Origin: Cupriavidus respiraculi
GTDB lineage: Bacteria > Pseudomonadota > Gammaproteobacteria > Burkholderiales > Burkholderiaceae
Reading direction: 5' to 3'
DNA length: 64,000 nucleotides
NCBI RefSeq assembly: GCF_914271545.1
Contig: NZ_CAJZAH010000002.1
Location: 558,001-622,000, forward strand
The notes under the pieces are model-generated. The model did not search any database. It had not been told where the DNA came from and saw nothing but the letters and a program-made list of their open reading frames with translations. How positions within the stretch are numbered: position 1 is the first letter of the stretch; every line of letters starts with the position of its first letter. The translations under genes and the position numbers were made by a program. Positions 29,592-41,527 of this stretch are shown here, one piece after another.

Positions 29592-30443
29592 CTAGCCCGC
29601 GCTGGCCTCCAGCCACGCGAGTTCGTCGTCGTCGAACCCCGCCGCGCGCCGCGCGCTCAGATTGAACGGCGGCCGCAGCCGCGGCGCGCCGTAGCGCGAG
29701 GCCAGCTCGGGATAGGTCGCGAGCGGATCCAGGCCCTGCCCCGCGCAGAGCCAGCGGTACCAGCGGTTGCCGATCGCGACATGGCCGACCTCGTCGCGCA
29801 GGATGATGTCGAGGATGGCGGCCGCGGCATGGTCGCCGGCGTCCGCCAGCTTGCCGCGCACGGCCGGCGACGCATCCAGCCCCCGCGCCTCCAGCGTGCG
29901 CGGCACCAGCGCCATGCGCGCGAGCACATCGGCCGAGGTCTTCTCGGCCATCTCCCACAGGCTGTTGTGCGCCGGAAAGTCGCCGTAGGCGGCCCCCAGC
30001 CCGGCCAGATGCTCGGCCAGCAGGCTGAAATGCAGCGCCTCCTCGTCCGCCACGCGCAGCCAGTCGCGGTAGTAGTCGGCCGGCATGCCGGGGAAGCGCC
30101 AGGCCGCGTCGAGCGCGAGGTTGATGGCGTTGAACTCGATATGCGCCAGCGCGTGGATCATCACGGCGCGGCCTGCGGGGGTATGAAGCGCGCGCCGGCG
30201 GGCGGCCCGCTGGGGCGGCACCAGCTCGGGCCGCGCCGGGCGGCCCGGCACGGGCGAAGCGGCCACGATGGCGTCGCCGATGCCGAAGGCATCGTCCGCC
30301 GCCTCCCGGCTCAGCCGGCCCAGGGCACGTGCGGCGCCCGCCTTGGCGGCAGGATCCGTCATGGTCAGCACATCCAGCGCCTGGCGGCGCAGCGACGGGA
30401 ACGGGAAAGCGGGGTTGGGGTCGGCGGGAGGGCTGGCGGGCAT
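29592..30443 (-). CDS. DUF455 ferritin-like domain protein
   Basis: A 283-residue protein of the DUF455 family, a ferritin-like four-helix fold related to diiron hydroxylases such as MiaE. Likely iron ligands are AHIEFNAINLALD (E and H), DEEALHFSLLAEHL and RDEVGHVAIGNRW, two E-x-x-H pairs plus single Glu residues. Substrate and reaction are not established for the family. The ATG at 30443 gives MPASPPADPNP; a minus-strand TACAAT box at 30468-30473 lies 24 bases upstream. It is divergent from the gamma-carbonic anhydrase gene. Confidence 0.88.
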   Translation of the reverse strand: MPASPPADPNPAFPFPSLRRQALDVLTMTDPAAKAGAARALGRLSREAADDAFGIGDAIVAASPVPGRPARPELVPPQRAARRRALHTPAGRAVMIHALAHIEFNAINLALDAAWRFPGMPADYYRDWLRVADEEALHFSLLAEHLAGLGAAYGDFPAHNSLWEMAEKTSADVLARMALVPRTLEARGLDASPAVRGKLADAGDHAAAAILDIILRDEVGHVAIGNRWYRWLCAGQGLDPLATYPELASRYGAPRLRPPFNLSARRAAGFDDDELAWLEASAG

Positions 30444-30467
30444 GGGCGTAAAATCCGGGATGCCGCC

Positions 30468-30473
30468 ATTGTA
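30468..30473 (-). promoter_or_regulatory. Candidate -10 box for the DUF455 gene
   Basis: TACAAT on the minus strand, 24 bases upstream of the DUF455 ATG, in the space shared with the divergent carbonic anhydrase gene. Confidence 0.35.
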
Positions 30474-30560
30474 GAGCCGGGCAGCGGCCCTGCCCGTCCT
30501 CTGCCCTTTAACGGGCGGCGGCCATCCCCATATTCCAAAGATTCTTGTGCAGGAGACCTC

Positions 30561-31085
30561 ATGGCGCTTTACCAGCTCGGCGATATCGCCCCGACCATCG
30601 ATGCCGAGGCCTATGTGGCGCCGGAAGCCACCATCATCGGCAACGTGACCCTGAAGGCCCGGGCCAGCGCCTGGCCCGGCGTGGTGATCCGGGGAGACAA
30701 CGAGCCCATCGTGGTCGGCGAGTCGAGCAATATCCAGGAAGGGTCGGTGCTGCATACCGACCCGGGCTGCCCGCTGACCATCGGCGACAAGGTCTCCATC
30801 GGCCACCAGGCCATGCTGCATGGCTGCACGGTGGGCGAGGGATCGCTGATCGGCATCCAGGCGGTGGTACTGAACCGCGCGGTCATCGGCAAGGAATGCC
30901 TGGTGGGCGCCGGCGCCGTGGTGACGGAGGGCAAGGTCTTCCCGGACCGCTCGCTGATCCTGGGCGCGCCCGCCAAGGTGGTGCGCGAGCTGACCGACCA
31001 GGACGTGGCCAACCTGTACCGCAATGCCGAGACCTACGCCACGCGCCAGGCCATGTACAAGACCGAACTCAAACGTATCGACTGA
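30561..31085 (+). CDS. Gamma-carbonic anhydrase family hexapeptide-repeat protein
   Basis: A 174-residue left-handed beta-helix protein (YrdA/PaaY type) with repeated hexapeptides (NVTLKARASAWPGVVIRGD, GDKVSIGHQAMLHGC, GSLIGIQAVVLN). Zinc ligands of the family are visible as HTD (SVLHTD), and two His in GHQAMLH. Some relatives are carbonic anhydrases, others have no measured activity. The ATG at 30561 follows GCAGGAGACC. It lies 52 bases upstream of hslO on the same strand. Confidence 0.92.
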   Translation: MALYQLGDIAPTIDAEAYVAPEATIIGNVTLKARASAWPGVVIRGDNEPIVVGESSNIQEGSVLHTDPGCPLTIGDKVSIGHQAMLHGCTVGEGSLIGIQAVVLNRAVIGKECLVGAGAVVTEGKVFPDRSLILGAPAKVVRELTDQDVANLYRNAETYATRQAMYKTELKRID

Positions 31086-31137
31086 AGCCTCGGCTGGGGC
31101 GCCCGCGGGCGCCTGCCGGCCTCACTGATGGACTATC

Positions 31138-32181
31138 GTGACTGACACCCCCACCCTTACCCCGACCCCCGCCTCCGACATCCTGCAGAAGTTCGTCTTC
31201 GACGCCGCGCCCGTGCGCGGCGAGCTGGTGCGGCTGGACGCCACGTGGCGCGAGGCGCTGAACCGCCAGGCCTACCCGACGCCGGTGCGGCGCCTGCTGG
31301 GCGAAATGATGGCGGCCGCGGCGCTGCTGTCGGCCAACCTGAAGTTCAACGGCGCGCTGGTGATGCAGGTGCACGGCGACGGACCCGTGCGGATGCTGGT
31401 GGTGGAGTGCCTGTCCGACCTGTCGATGCGCGCTACCGCCAAGCTGGCCGAGAACGCCGAGATCCCCGACGACGCAACGCTGCGGCAGATGGTCAACGTG
31501 CACGGCAAGGGCCGCTTCGCGATTACGCTGGACCCGCAGGACAAGCTGCCGGGCCAGCAGCCCTACCAGGGCATCGTCCCGCTGTCGGACCGCGACGGCC
31601 CGCTGTCGTCGATGAGCGCGGTGCTGGAGCACTACATGCACGCCTCCGAGCAGCTCGACACGCGCCTGTGGCTGGCGGCCGACGACCATATCGCCGCCGG
31701 CATGCTGCTGCAAAAGCTGCCGTCGTATGGCGGCACGCTGGAAGGCCAGCCGGGCCGCCCGCCGGCCGAGGTCGGCGAGACCGGCGCCCCGCTGTCCGAA
31801 CACGGCCGCGCGCAGGACCTGGACACCTGGGACCGCGCCTGCCAGCTCGGCGCCACGCTGGGCGACGAGGAACTGCTGGCCGAGCTGCCGGAAACGCTGC
31901 TGCACCGGCTCTTCTGGGAAGAGGTCGAGACCACCGGCCTGCGCGTGTTCGAACCGATGACGCCGCACTTCCACTGCTCGTGCTCGCGCGAGAAGGTGGC
32001 GGGCATGCTGCAGTCGCTGGGCCAGCCCGAGATCGAGAGCATCCTCGAGGAACGCGGCGCCGTGGACATCCAGTGCGACTTCTGCGGCCAGGACTACCAC
32101 TTCGACCCGGTCGACTGCGCCCAGTTGTTCATGCCGGCGCACGCGGTCTCCGGCGCGGGCGGCACCGGGCACCAGCACTGA
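31138..32181 (+). CDS. hslO: Redox-regulated chaperone Hsp33
   Basis: Hsp33 is a holdase activated when oxidation removes zinc from four cysteines. The 347-residue protein carries the zinc switch near its C-terminus: CSC in HFHCSCSREK (about 279-281) and CDFC in IQCDFCGQDYHF (about 312-315). The N-terminal substrate-binding domain has MQVHGDGPVRMLVVEC and GKGRFAITLDP. The start is a GTG at 31138 (MTDTPTLTPTP). It follows the gamma-carbonic anhydrase gene and precedes a lipoprotein gene with its own promoter. Confidence 0.95.
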   Translation: MTDTPTLTPTPASDILQKFVFDAAPVRGELVRLDATWREALNRQAYPTPVRRLLGEMMAAAALLSANLKFNGALVMQVHGDGPVRMLVVECLSDLSMRATAKLAENAEIPDDATLRQMVNVHGKGRFAITLDPQDKLPGQQPYQGIVPLSDRDGPLSSMSAVLEHYMHASEQLDTRLWLAADDHIAAGMLLQKLPSYGGTLEGQPGRPPAEVGETGAPLSEHGRAQDLDTWDRACQLGATLGDEELLAELPETLLHRLFWEEVETTGLRVFEPMTPHFHCSCSREKVAGMLQSLGQPEIESILEERGAVDIQCDFCGQDYHFDPVDCAQLFMPAHAVSGAGGTGHQH

Positions 32182-32221
32182 GCACGCCGGCCGCATCGCG
32201 GCCCGGCGCACCCGCGGAGCC

Positions 32222-32251
32222 GGAACTTTTCGGCTACATCTTGGCGTCCAA
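32222..32251 (+). promoter_or_regulatory. Sigma-E-like promoter
   Basis: GGAACTT (32222-32228) and GTCCAA (32246-32251) with a 17-base spacer, close to the RpoE consensus (GGAACTT and GTCTAA). It is 36 bases upstream of the lipoprotein ATG at 32288, a fitting target for envelope stress control. Confidence 0.5.
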
Positions 32252-32287
32252 TGCAAAGACCGGAATAACTCGCAGAAGGTGACGATC

Positions 32288-32716
32288 ATGTCCGCCAGCC
32301 TCAGCCGCCTCGACTCATTTCGCCGGGCCCTGCCCTCCGCCCTGGCCCGCCGCGGGCTGGCTGCAACGCTGGCACTGGCCGGCGCCGCGCCGCTCGGCGG
32401 CTGCGCCACCGAACTGCCGCGCGACATCAACGGCTCGCCGCCCACGGCGCGGCTGGTTCCGAACGCTGTGCCGCCGGCGCCGCTGTCTGCCCAGGAACGC
32501 GAGCGGCTGGCGGCGCTGAACGAACAGGTGCTGCGCGACCAGGAGGCTGCCATCGCGCGCGACCAGCAGGCGGCGGCGTGGGCGCGCGCCTACTCCTATC
32601 CGCGCACGAGCTACAGCCTGTATTACGGCGGCTGGGGCGGCGGTGGATGGGGCGGAGGGGTCAGCGTGGGATCCCCGGGATACTGGGGCTGGGGTGGCTA
32701 TCCGTACTGGTGGTGA
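32288..32716 (+). CDS. Lipoprotein with Gly/Tyr/Trp-rich C-terminus
   Basis: A 142-residue lipoprotein. The signal ends in a lipobox (PLGGCAT, Cys near 38). The mature part has a charged helix (SAQERERLAALNEQVLRDQEAAIARDQQAAAW, probably coiled) and then a Gly/Trp/Tyr-rich tail with GGWGGGGWGGG and YWGWGGYPYWW. Function unknown. The ATG at 32288 has AAGG eight bases upstream, preferred to a GTG at 32279. A sigma-E-like promoter precedes it. It is convergent with ftsB. Confidence 0.8.
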   Translation: MSASLSRLDSFRRALPSALARRGLAATLALAGAAPLGGCATELPRDINGSPPTARLVPNAVPPAPLSAQERERLAALNEQVLRDQEAAIARDQQAAAWARAYSYPRTSYSLYYGGWGGGGWGGGVSVGSPGYWGWGGYPYWW

Positions 32717-32788
32717 CCGGGCGGAAAGCGGCGGATCGGCCGTGCCGGTCGGGCCTGGGGGAACAGGCCGGCGATGTGAACTGCCGCC

Positions 32789-33124
32789 CTACGGCTTCCT
32801 GGCCGGTGCCGGCGCGGGCGGCGGCAGGGGCGGCGTGGCGCTGACCTTGGGCGCCGGGGCGACGAACTGCACGAACACCTCGCCGTCCTTGACCATGCCC
32901 AGCTCGTAGCGGGCCCGCTCCTCGACGGCGCCGGTGCCGTCCTGCAGATCCTGCACTTCCCCTTCCAGCTTGGCGTTGCGCAGCTTGAGCGACTGGTTCT
33001 TTGCAGCCTGCTCGTTCACCTGCTTGTTCAGGTCCCACACGCGCAGCCAGCCGCCCTTGCCAAGCCAAAGCGGATACTGGATAGCGAGCAGCACCACGAA
33101 CAACAACAGCGAAATCAGGCGCAT
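32789..33124 (-). CDS. ftsB: Cell division protein FtsB
   Basis: FtsB is a small bitopic membrane protein that joins FtsL and FtsQ at the division site. The 111-residue product has a single N-terminal membrane helix (residues 2-20, [18 protein letters not shown]) followed by a coiled coil (about 33-70, [19 protein letters not shown]) and the conserved [21 protein letters not shown] Pro/Ala tail follows. It lies 98 bases after eno on the same strand, the standard eno-ftsB order. Confidence 0.93.
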   Translation of the reverse strand: MRLISLLLFVVLLAIQYPLWLGKGGWLRVWDLNKQVNEQAAKNQSLKLRNAKLEGEVQDLQDGTGAVEERARYELGMVKDGEVFVQFVAPAPKVSATPPLPPPAPAPARKP

Positions 33125-33222
33125 GGCAACGGTCTTGCGAAAAACGGGGAAGGCGGTCGCAGCAACACTGCGAAAGCGGCAAGCGCCGGCCGGCGGTCAG
33201 GCCAGCCAGCGCCGGACATAGC

Positions 33223-34599
<1,377 letters not shown>

Positions 34600-34665
34600 C
34601 TACCTTGCCTCGCGACCGTGACAGGCGCCCGTACGGTGGCGCACCGAGGCGGGCCCGGGAAGCGC

Positions 34666-34956
34666 TCAGACGCCCTCGACCACGATCATGTTCATGCGCG
34701 CGGCATTCTCGCGCGCCTTGCGGGCGGCGCGGTACGTCTCGCCCTCGTAGAAGCCCCTGGCGGCCTCGACGCTGGGAAACTTCAGCAGCACGACGCGCGT
34801 CGGGTTCCATTCGCCCTCGAGCTGCTGGACCTGGCCGCCGCGCACCAGCACCTCGGCGCCATGCTCCTGCATGGCCTTGCTGGACAGGACCTTGTACTGC
34901 TCGTATTGCTGGGGATCGGTGACGTCGATGTGGGCGATGATGTAGCCGGCGGGCAT
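34666..34956 (-). CDS. DUF1330 family protein
   Basis: A 96-residue ferredoxin-like (dimeric alpha/beta barrel) protein of the DUF1330 family: MPAGYIIAHIDVTDPQQYEQY, then FPSVEAARGFYEGETYRAARKARENAA. No catalytic function is established; relatives form small dimers. It sits between kdsA and eno on the same strand, with 105 and 153 base spacers, a placement common in Burkholderiales. Confidence 0.88.
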   Translation of the reverse strand: MPAGYIIAHIDVTDPQQYEQYKVLSSKAMQEHGAEVLVRGGQVQQLEGEWNPTRVVLLKFPSVEAARGFYEGETYRAARKARENAARMNMIVVEGV

Positions 34957-35061
34957 GCTTCTATCTCCGGAGTTGTCTCGGTTTGGATCGGATCCGCTTG
35001 TCGTTGTCGTCGGTCCCGCGGGACCATCGCCACCGCCGTCGCGGCGGTGGCGGGGCCGGGC

Positions 35062-35931
35062 TCAGGCGCAGGCCGGCCAGGCGAAATTGTCTTCCAGGAA
35101 GCCGGCGCGCTTGACCAGGGAGTCCAGGTCCTTGAGCACCGACAGCAGTTCCTTCATGCGCGACAGCGGCACCGCGTTGGGGCCGTCCGACATGGCCTTG
35201 CTCGGGTCCGGATGCGTCTCCATGAACAGCCCCGCCACGCCGACCGCCACGGCCGCGCGCGACAGCACCGGCACGAATTCGCGCTGGCCGCCGGAGCTGG
35301 TGCCCTGCCCGCCCGGCAGTTGCACCGAGTGGGTGGCGTCGAACACCACCGGCGCGTTGGTCTCGCGCATGATGGCGAGCGAACGCATGTCCGAGACGAG
35401 GTTGTTGTAGCCGAAGGACACGCCACGCTCGCAGGCCATGAAGCTGTCTTCCGGCAGACCGGCTTCGCGGGCCGCGTCGCGCGCCTTGTCGATGACGTTC
35501 TTCATGTCATGCGGCGCGAGGAACTGGCCCTTCTTTATATTGACCGGCTTGCCGCTCTGCGCGCAGGCGCGGATGAAGTCCGTCTGCCGGCACAGGAAGG
35601 CGGGGGTCTGCAGCACGTCCACCACGGCCGCCACCGGCTTGATCTCGTCCACCTCGTGGATGTCGGTCAGCACCGGCACGCCGATCTCGCGCTTGACGGT
35701 GGACAGGATCTCCAGACCCTTCTCCATGCCCAGCCCGCGGAACGACTTGCCCGACGAGCGATTGGCCTTGTCGAACGACGACTTGTAGATGAAGGGAATG
35801 CCGAGCGCAGACGTGATCGCCTTCAGCTCGCCGGCCGTATCGAGCGCCATCTGCTCGGACTCGATCACGCAGGGACCGGCGATCAGGAAAAACGGCTTGT
35901 CGAGACCGACGTCGAATCCACATAGTTTCAT
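35062..35931 (-). CDS. kdsA: 3-deoxy-D-manno-octulosonate-8-phosphate synthase
   Basis: KdsA condenses phosphoenolpyruvate with arabinose 5-phosphate to make Kdo-8-phosphate for the lipopolysaccharide inner core. The 289-residue protein has [27 protein letters not shown]-like [35 protein letters not shown] and [16 protein letters not shown]. The family usually has a Lys in YKASFDKANR. It sits between pyrG and the DUF1330 gene. Confidence 0.97.
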   Translation of the reverse strand: MKLCGFDVGLDKPFFLIAGPCVIESEQMALDTAGELKAITSALGIPFIYKSSFDKANRSSGKSFRGLGMEKGLEILSTVKREIGVPVLTDIHEVDEIKPVAAVVDVLQTPAFLCRQTDFIRACAQSGKPVNIKKGQFLAPHDMKNVIDKARDAAREAGLPEDSFMACERGVSFGYNNLVSDMRSLAIMRETNAPVVFDATHSVQLPGGQGTSSGGQREFVPVLSRAAVAVGVAGLFMETHPDPSKAMSDGPNAVPLSRMKELLSVLKDLDSLVKRAGFLEDNFAWPACA

Positions 35932-35976
35932 GGCGAACTCCTCTGTTCCTTCTGTTCCTCGTTGCCGCGCAATGGC

Positions 35977-37659
<1,683 letters not shown>

Positions 37660-37837
37660 TTATACACATGCCCGGTGTCGGCCGGCCTCTGAAAATGTCG
37701 GCGCAGGCTTCGTCGATGGCGTCATGAGCGGCCCGTTCGATGGTCGCGGCGGCGCTTCCCGCACATGGCGTCCGGCGCCCCTGCCACCGCTGGCCCTCAC
37801 CCCGGGCTTCTCCCGGTGGCGGGAGAGGGAGCGAACC

Positions 37838-38647
37838 TCAGATCTGGCGATTTGCACGCATGTCGTCGATCAGGCGGGCCACCACCTGCGCCGTCTCCAG
37901 CGGCCGCTCCATCGGATAGAGATGCCCGCCCTCGATGAACCGCAGCCGCTCGCCCACCAGCTTGCGCGTGGCGCCAAGCCCGCACTGCCGGATCTCGCGC
38001 GACTGGGTCCCCGCCACGAAGCCCACGGGCACCGGCGCGCCATTGGCCACACCGTTGCCGAGCGTGGTGGGCAGCGTGCGATAGATCCAGTATTCGACCT
38101 CGCGGTCGAAGCGCAGCCGCCGCTCCGCGTCCTTGCCGGTGGGTTCGGTGCCATGCAGCGCATAGTCGCGCAGCACGTCCTCGTCCCAGACCGAAAAGCC
38201 CGGCTTGCTCTTGAAGTGGGCCCAGACCGCCTCGGCGTCGGGCCAATGGGTGCGCCGGCGCCTGGTCACCGCGGCCGGGCTGTGGCGTTCGTCCATGCCC
38301 AGGCGCTGCGCGACCTTGAGCAGCGAGGCGCGCCAGCCGCCGATGATCGGTGCATCCAGCATGACCACGCCGCGCACGCGCTGCGGCTGGCGCAGCGCCG
38401 CCATCAGCGACAGGAAGCCGCCCAGCGAATGGCCCACGAGCCAGACGGGCTCTCGGTAGCCGCGCTCCACCGAGGCCAGCAGCTGGTCCACCAGATGCGG
38501 CCATTCGCGCGTCACCGGATAGTCCGGATCGTGCCCGTAGCGGTCGACCGCGCGGATCTCGAATTGCTGCTCGAGCGCGCCGAACAGCTTGCGGTAGGTG
38601 GTGACCGGAAAACCGTTGGCATGCGAAAAATGCAGGACGTCCCGCAT
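37838..38647 (-). CDS. Alpha/beta-hydrolase fold protein, last gene of the Anbu cluster
   Basis: A 269-residue alpha/beta hydrolase: LHFSHANGFPVTTY near the N-terminus, nucleophile VGHSLGGFL, and late IEGGHLYPME carrying the catalytic His. The ATG at 38647 (MRDVLHFSHANG) is used; the frame is open for 40 more codons that lack family resemblance. It begins 19 bases after the Anbu stop and so is probably translated from the same mRNA. The substrate is unknown. The link to the Anbu system is inferred from position only. Confidence 0.87.
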   Translation of the reverse strand: MRDVLHFSHANGFPVTTYRKLFGALEQQFEIRAVDRYGHDPDYPVTREWPHLVDQLLASVERGYREPVWLVGHSLGGFLSLMAALRQPQRVRGVVMLDAPIIGGWRASLLKVAQRLGMDERHSPAAVTRRRRTHWPDAEAVWAHFKSKPGFSVWDEDVLRDYALHGTEPTGKDAERRLRFDREVEYWIYRTLPTTLGNGVANGAPVPVGFVAGTQSREIRQCGLGATRKLVGERLRFIEGGHLYPMERPLETAQVVARLIDDMRANRQI

Positions 38648-38666
38648 GGCGTCGCCCCGTCCCGCC

Positions 38667-39485
38667 CTACTGCGAACGCGGGCGCTCGCGGCGCGCGCGC
38701 ACCGGCTGGCCCCAGCGGTCGGCCTCGCCCTGGCGCGCAAGCGGGAATTCCGCCGGCACAGTCGCATCCCATTCGGGATCGCCGATTTCGCCGAACACCT
38801 GGCGCAGGCGCTGGCCCCAGGTGTCGCGGATCATGCGGAAGTAGGCGTTCTTCTCGTCGATATTGACGAAGCGCGTCACGCGCAGCGTATCGGCCTCGTA
38901 GACCAGCAGGTCGAGCGGCAGACCCACCGAGATATTCGACTTCAGCGTGGAATCCATCGAGATCAGCGCGCACTTGGCGGCCTTGTCCAGCGGCATGCCG
39001 GGATGGATCACGCGGTCGATGATGGGCTTGCCGTACTTGGCCTCGCCGATCTGGAAGTAGCAGTTCTCGGGCGTGGCCTCGACGAAGTTGCCGGCCGCGT
39101 AGATATTGAACAGGCGCACCCGCTCGCCGCGCACCTGGCCGCCGAAGATCAGGCTGACATTGAAGTCGATGCCGGCATCGCGCAGCGCCGCCGCGTCGCG
39201 CCGGTGCACCTGCCGCACCGCCTCGCCGACGATGGCCGCGGCCTCGAACATATCGCGGGCGGTCCACAGCGAGCGCTTCTCGTCGCGGCCCTCGCACAGG
39301 ATCTGGCGCACCGACTGGCTGATCGCGAGATTGCCCGCGGTCAGCAGCACCATCACGCGATCGCCCGGCTCCTCGAACACCGTCAGCTTGCGGGCGGTGG
39401 AAATGGCGTCCACGCCGGCATTGGTGCGCGAATCGGAGAGGAATACCAGGCCGGCGTCGAGCCGCATGGCTACACAGTACGTCAT
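38667..39485 (-). CDS. Anbu proteasome-type peptidase
   Basis: A 272-residue Ntn-hydrolase of the Anbu (ancestral beta subunit) family, a distant relative of HslV and proteasome beta subunits. It starts MTYCVAMRLDAGLVFLSDSR; removal of Met would expose the nucleophile Thr2, and DSRTN matches the conserved Asp region. Other family parts are LTAGNLAISQSVRQIL, FGGQVRGERVRLF and SMDSTLKSNISVG. Anbu proteins form open-ring or helical assemblies and their natural substrate is unknown. It follows transglutaminase, alpha-E and ATP-grasp genes, the known gene neighbourhood. Confidence 0.93.
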   Translation of the reverse strand: MTYCVAMRLDAGLVFLSDSRTNAGVDAISTARKLTVFEEPGDRVMVLLTAGNLAISQSVRQILCEGRDEKRSLWTARDMFEAAAIVGEAVRQVHRRDAAALRDAGIDFNVSLIFGGQVRGERVRLFNIYAAGNFVEATPENCYFQIGEAKYGKPIIDRVIHPGMPLDKAAKCALISMDSTLKSNISVGLPLDLLVYEADTLRVTRFVNIDEKNAYFRMIRDTWGQRLRQVFGEIGDPEWDATVPAEFPLARQGEADRWGQPVRARRERPRSQ

Positions 39486-39624
39486 GATCGTGTCTTGTTC
39501 TTGGGGCGTGGGCGTGGCGCCGCGGGACGGCGCGCGGATCCGGCATTCTAGCGCCATGGGCGCCGGCATGGTCCACGCTGGTGCCATCCCTCTAATGGTG
39601 CGCCGCGCACCGCGGCAAGACATC

Positions 39625-40449
39625 TCAGTCCAGCGGGACGATGGAGATGCTCACTTCGAGGGTTTCGGCGCCCCCGCCCTCGCGGATGCCACGGATGGGC
39701 GCGGCCGAGCGGTAGTCCCGGCCCACCGCCAGGCGGATATGGCGGCCGTCGGTGAAGCAGCGATGGGTCACGTCGATGCTGCACCAGCGTTCGCGGGCCA
39801 CATCGAGGCACACATCGGCCCACGCATGGCTGGCCATTTCGGTGGCCGCGGGGTCGTAGAAGTAGCCGCTGACGTAGCGCGCGGGAATGCCGAAGGCGCG
39901 GCAGCAGGCCACCATCACCTGGGCCTGGTCCTGGCACACGCCGCTGCCCAGCGCGAACGCTTGGGCGGCGCTGGTGCCCACATCGGTGGTGTTGGGCTGG
40001 TAGCGCACGCGCTCGGCGATGGCGTCGGCCAGCGCCAGCAGCGCCGGCGCCTCGTAGCCCGCCGCCAGGTAGGGCGCGGCGAAGGCGGCCAGCTCCGGCG
40101 GCGCGGTGGTCAGCGGCGTGCCGCTGCGAAAGTACAGCGGCGAGACGCGGATCTCGCCGTCGAGCGGTGCATCGCAGAAACTCATTTCGCCATTTGCCGT
40201 CAGCGGCCGGCATTCGACCTCGCCGCTGGCGGTGATGGCGATGCTGTCGGAGGGCGCCGCCAGCGTGAAGTGGTGGACGATGTTGCCGAAGCCGTCGCGC
40301 GCCTCCGACAGGTTGCCCGGCACGGCGAGATGCCAGCCGCCGACGGTCTGCAGAGGCCCCGAGCGCGGCGCCAGCCGCAGCTCGTGCACGCTATGCCTGA
40401 CGCGGTCCGCGTAGCGGTAGATGGTGCGGTGGTGTATCTGGTATTTCAC
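39625..40449 (-). CDS. Transglutaminase-like protease of the Anbu cluster
   Basis: A 274-residue transglutaminase-fold protein with an N-terminal beta domain (YQIHHRTIYRYADRVRHSVHE) and the Cys-His-Asp triad: C172 in SGVCQDQAQV, H208 in SHAWADV and D226 in SIDVTHR. Bacterial members are usually peptidases or amide-bond enzymes. The start is a GTG at 40449 (VKYQIHHRTIYRY) because residues upstream lack resemblance; no clear Shine-Dalgarno is seen. It lies 84 bases after the alpha-E gene. Confidence 0.9.
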   Translation of the reverse strand: MKYQIHHRTIYRYADRVRHSVHELRLAPRSGPLQTVGGWHLAVPGNLSEARDGFGNIVHHFTLAAPSDSIAITASGEVECRPLTANGEMSFCDAPLDGEIRVSPLYFRSGTPLTTAPPELAAFAAPYLAAGYEAPALLALADAIAERVRYQPNTTDVGTSAAQAFALGSGVCQDQAQVMVACCRAFGIPARYVSGYFYDPAATEMASHAWADVCLDVARERWCSIDVTHRCFTDGRHIRLAVGRDYRSAAPIRGIREGGGAETLEVSISIVPLD

Positions 40450-40533
40450 AATCGTGGGGGCGTCGCGCGGCCCGTCTCGCCGGCACCGCCGCCCGCGGGC
40501 GGACTGCCGGCCGGTGGACGCCGGTGCCAACGC

Positions 40534-41487
40534 TCAGGCGGCAAGGGGCGGCACCAGGAAGTCCCTGCTGATGCCGCTGCCCAGGTCGCCGATGCGCTCC
40601 AGGAAGCTGGTCAGGAAGGCGTGCAGGCCGACGGCGAAGATATCGTCGATGCGCGCGTATTTCAGGTCGGCGTGCAGTTTACCAGCCTGCCGCTCGGTCT
40701 CCGCCGATTGCTGGTTGCTGACCAGCGCGAGGATGCACATGACCTCGTCCATGCTGGAGACCAGCGAACGCGGCATGTCGGTGCGCAGGATCAGCAGTTC
40801 GGCCACGCGCTCGGGCGTGATCACCGCGCGGTAGATCTTGCGGTAGACCTCGAAACCCGACACCGACCGCAATACCGCCGCCCAGTGATAGAAGTCCTTC
40901 TCCGCGCGCGCCGGGTCGCTGTCGTCCGAGCCGGTCGACTGGAACTTCACGTCCAGGATGCGCGCGGTGTTGTCGGCCCGCTCCAGGAAGGTGCCCAGCC
41001 GCATGAAGTGGAAGGCGTCGTCCTTGAGCATGGTGCCGAACTGCACGCCGCGCGCCAGGTGCGAACGGAACTTGACCCACTCGAAGAACTGAGAGGGATC
41101 CTCCCGCAGCATGCCGTCGGCGATCAGGCGCTGCACGTCGAGCCAGGTGGTGTTGATGGTCTCCCAGACCTCGGTCGTCAGCGAGCCGCGCACCGCGCGC
41201 GCGTTCTCGCGCGCCGCGCGCAGGCAGCTCATGATCGACGACGCATTGGTCATGTCGCGCACCATGAAGTCGATCACGTCGTCGCGCGACAGCAGGCCGT
41301 ACTTGTGGTCGAACACATGGGTCAGCTCGGAGATATCCAGCATGGCCCACCAGCCCTGCTCGGCCACCTCCACCGACTGCGGCAGCAGCGAGGTCTGGTA
41401 GTTCACGTCGAGCATGCGCGCGGTGTTCTCGGCGCGCTCGGTATAGCGGGCCATCCAGAACAGATGGTCGGCGGTGCGGCTGAGCAT
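40534..41487 (-). CDS. Alpha-E domain protein
   Basis: A 317-residue all-helical alpha-E (DUF403) protein: MLSRTADHLFWMARYTERAENTAR with conserved Arg/Glu residues, VWETINTTW, FLERADNTARILD and YRAVITPERVAELLI. Its biochemical role is unknown. Family members occur beside circularly permuted ATP-grasp ligases and transglutaminases, sometimes fused to them, suggesting a joint peptide-forming or modifying process. It starts 40 bases after the ATP-grasp stop. Confidence 0.93.
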   Translation of the reverse strand: MLSRTADHLFWMARYTERAENTARMLDVNYQTSLLPQSVEVAEQGWWAMLDISELTHVFDHKYGLLSRDDVIDFMVRDMTNASSIMSCLRAARENARAVRGSLTTEVWETINTTWLDVQRLIADGMLREDPSQFFEWVKFRSHLARGVQFGTMLKDDAFHFMRLGTFLERADNTARILDVKFQSTGSDDSDPARAEKDFYHWAAVLRSVSGFEVYRKIYRAVITPERVAELLILRTDMPRSLVSSMDEVMCILALVSNQQSAETERQAGKLHADLKYARIDDIFAVGLHAFLTSFLERIGDLGSGISRDFLVPPLAA

Positions 41488-41527
41488 GGTGGCTCCTTGT
41501 GTTCGGGTCGATCTGCCTGCGGTGCGC

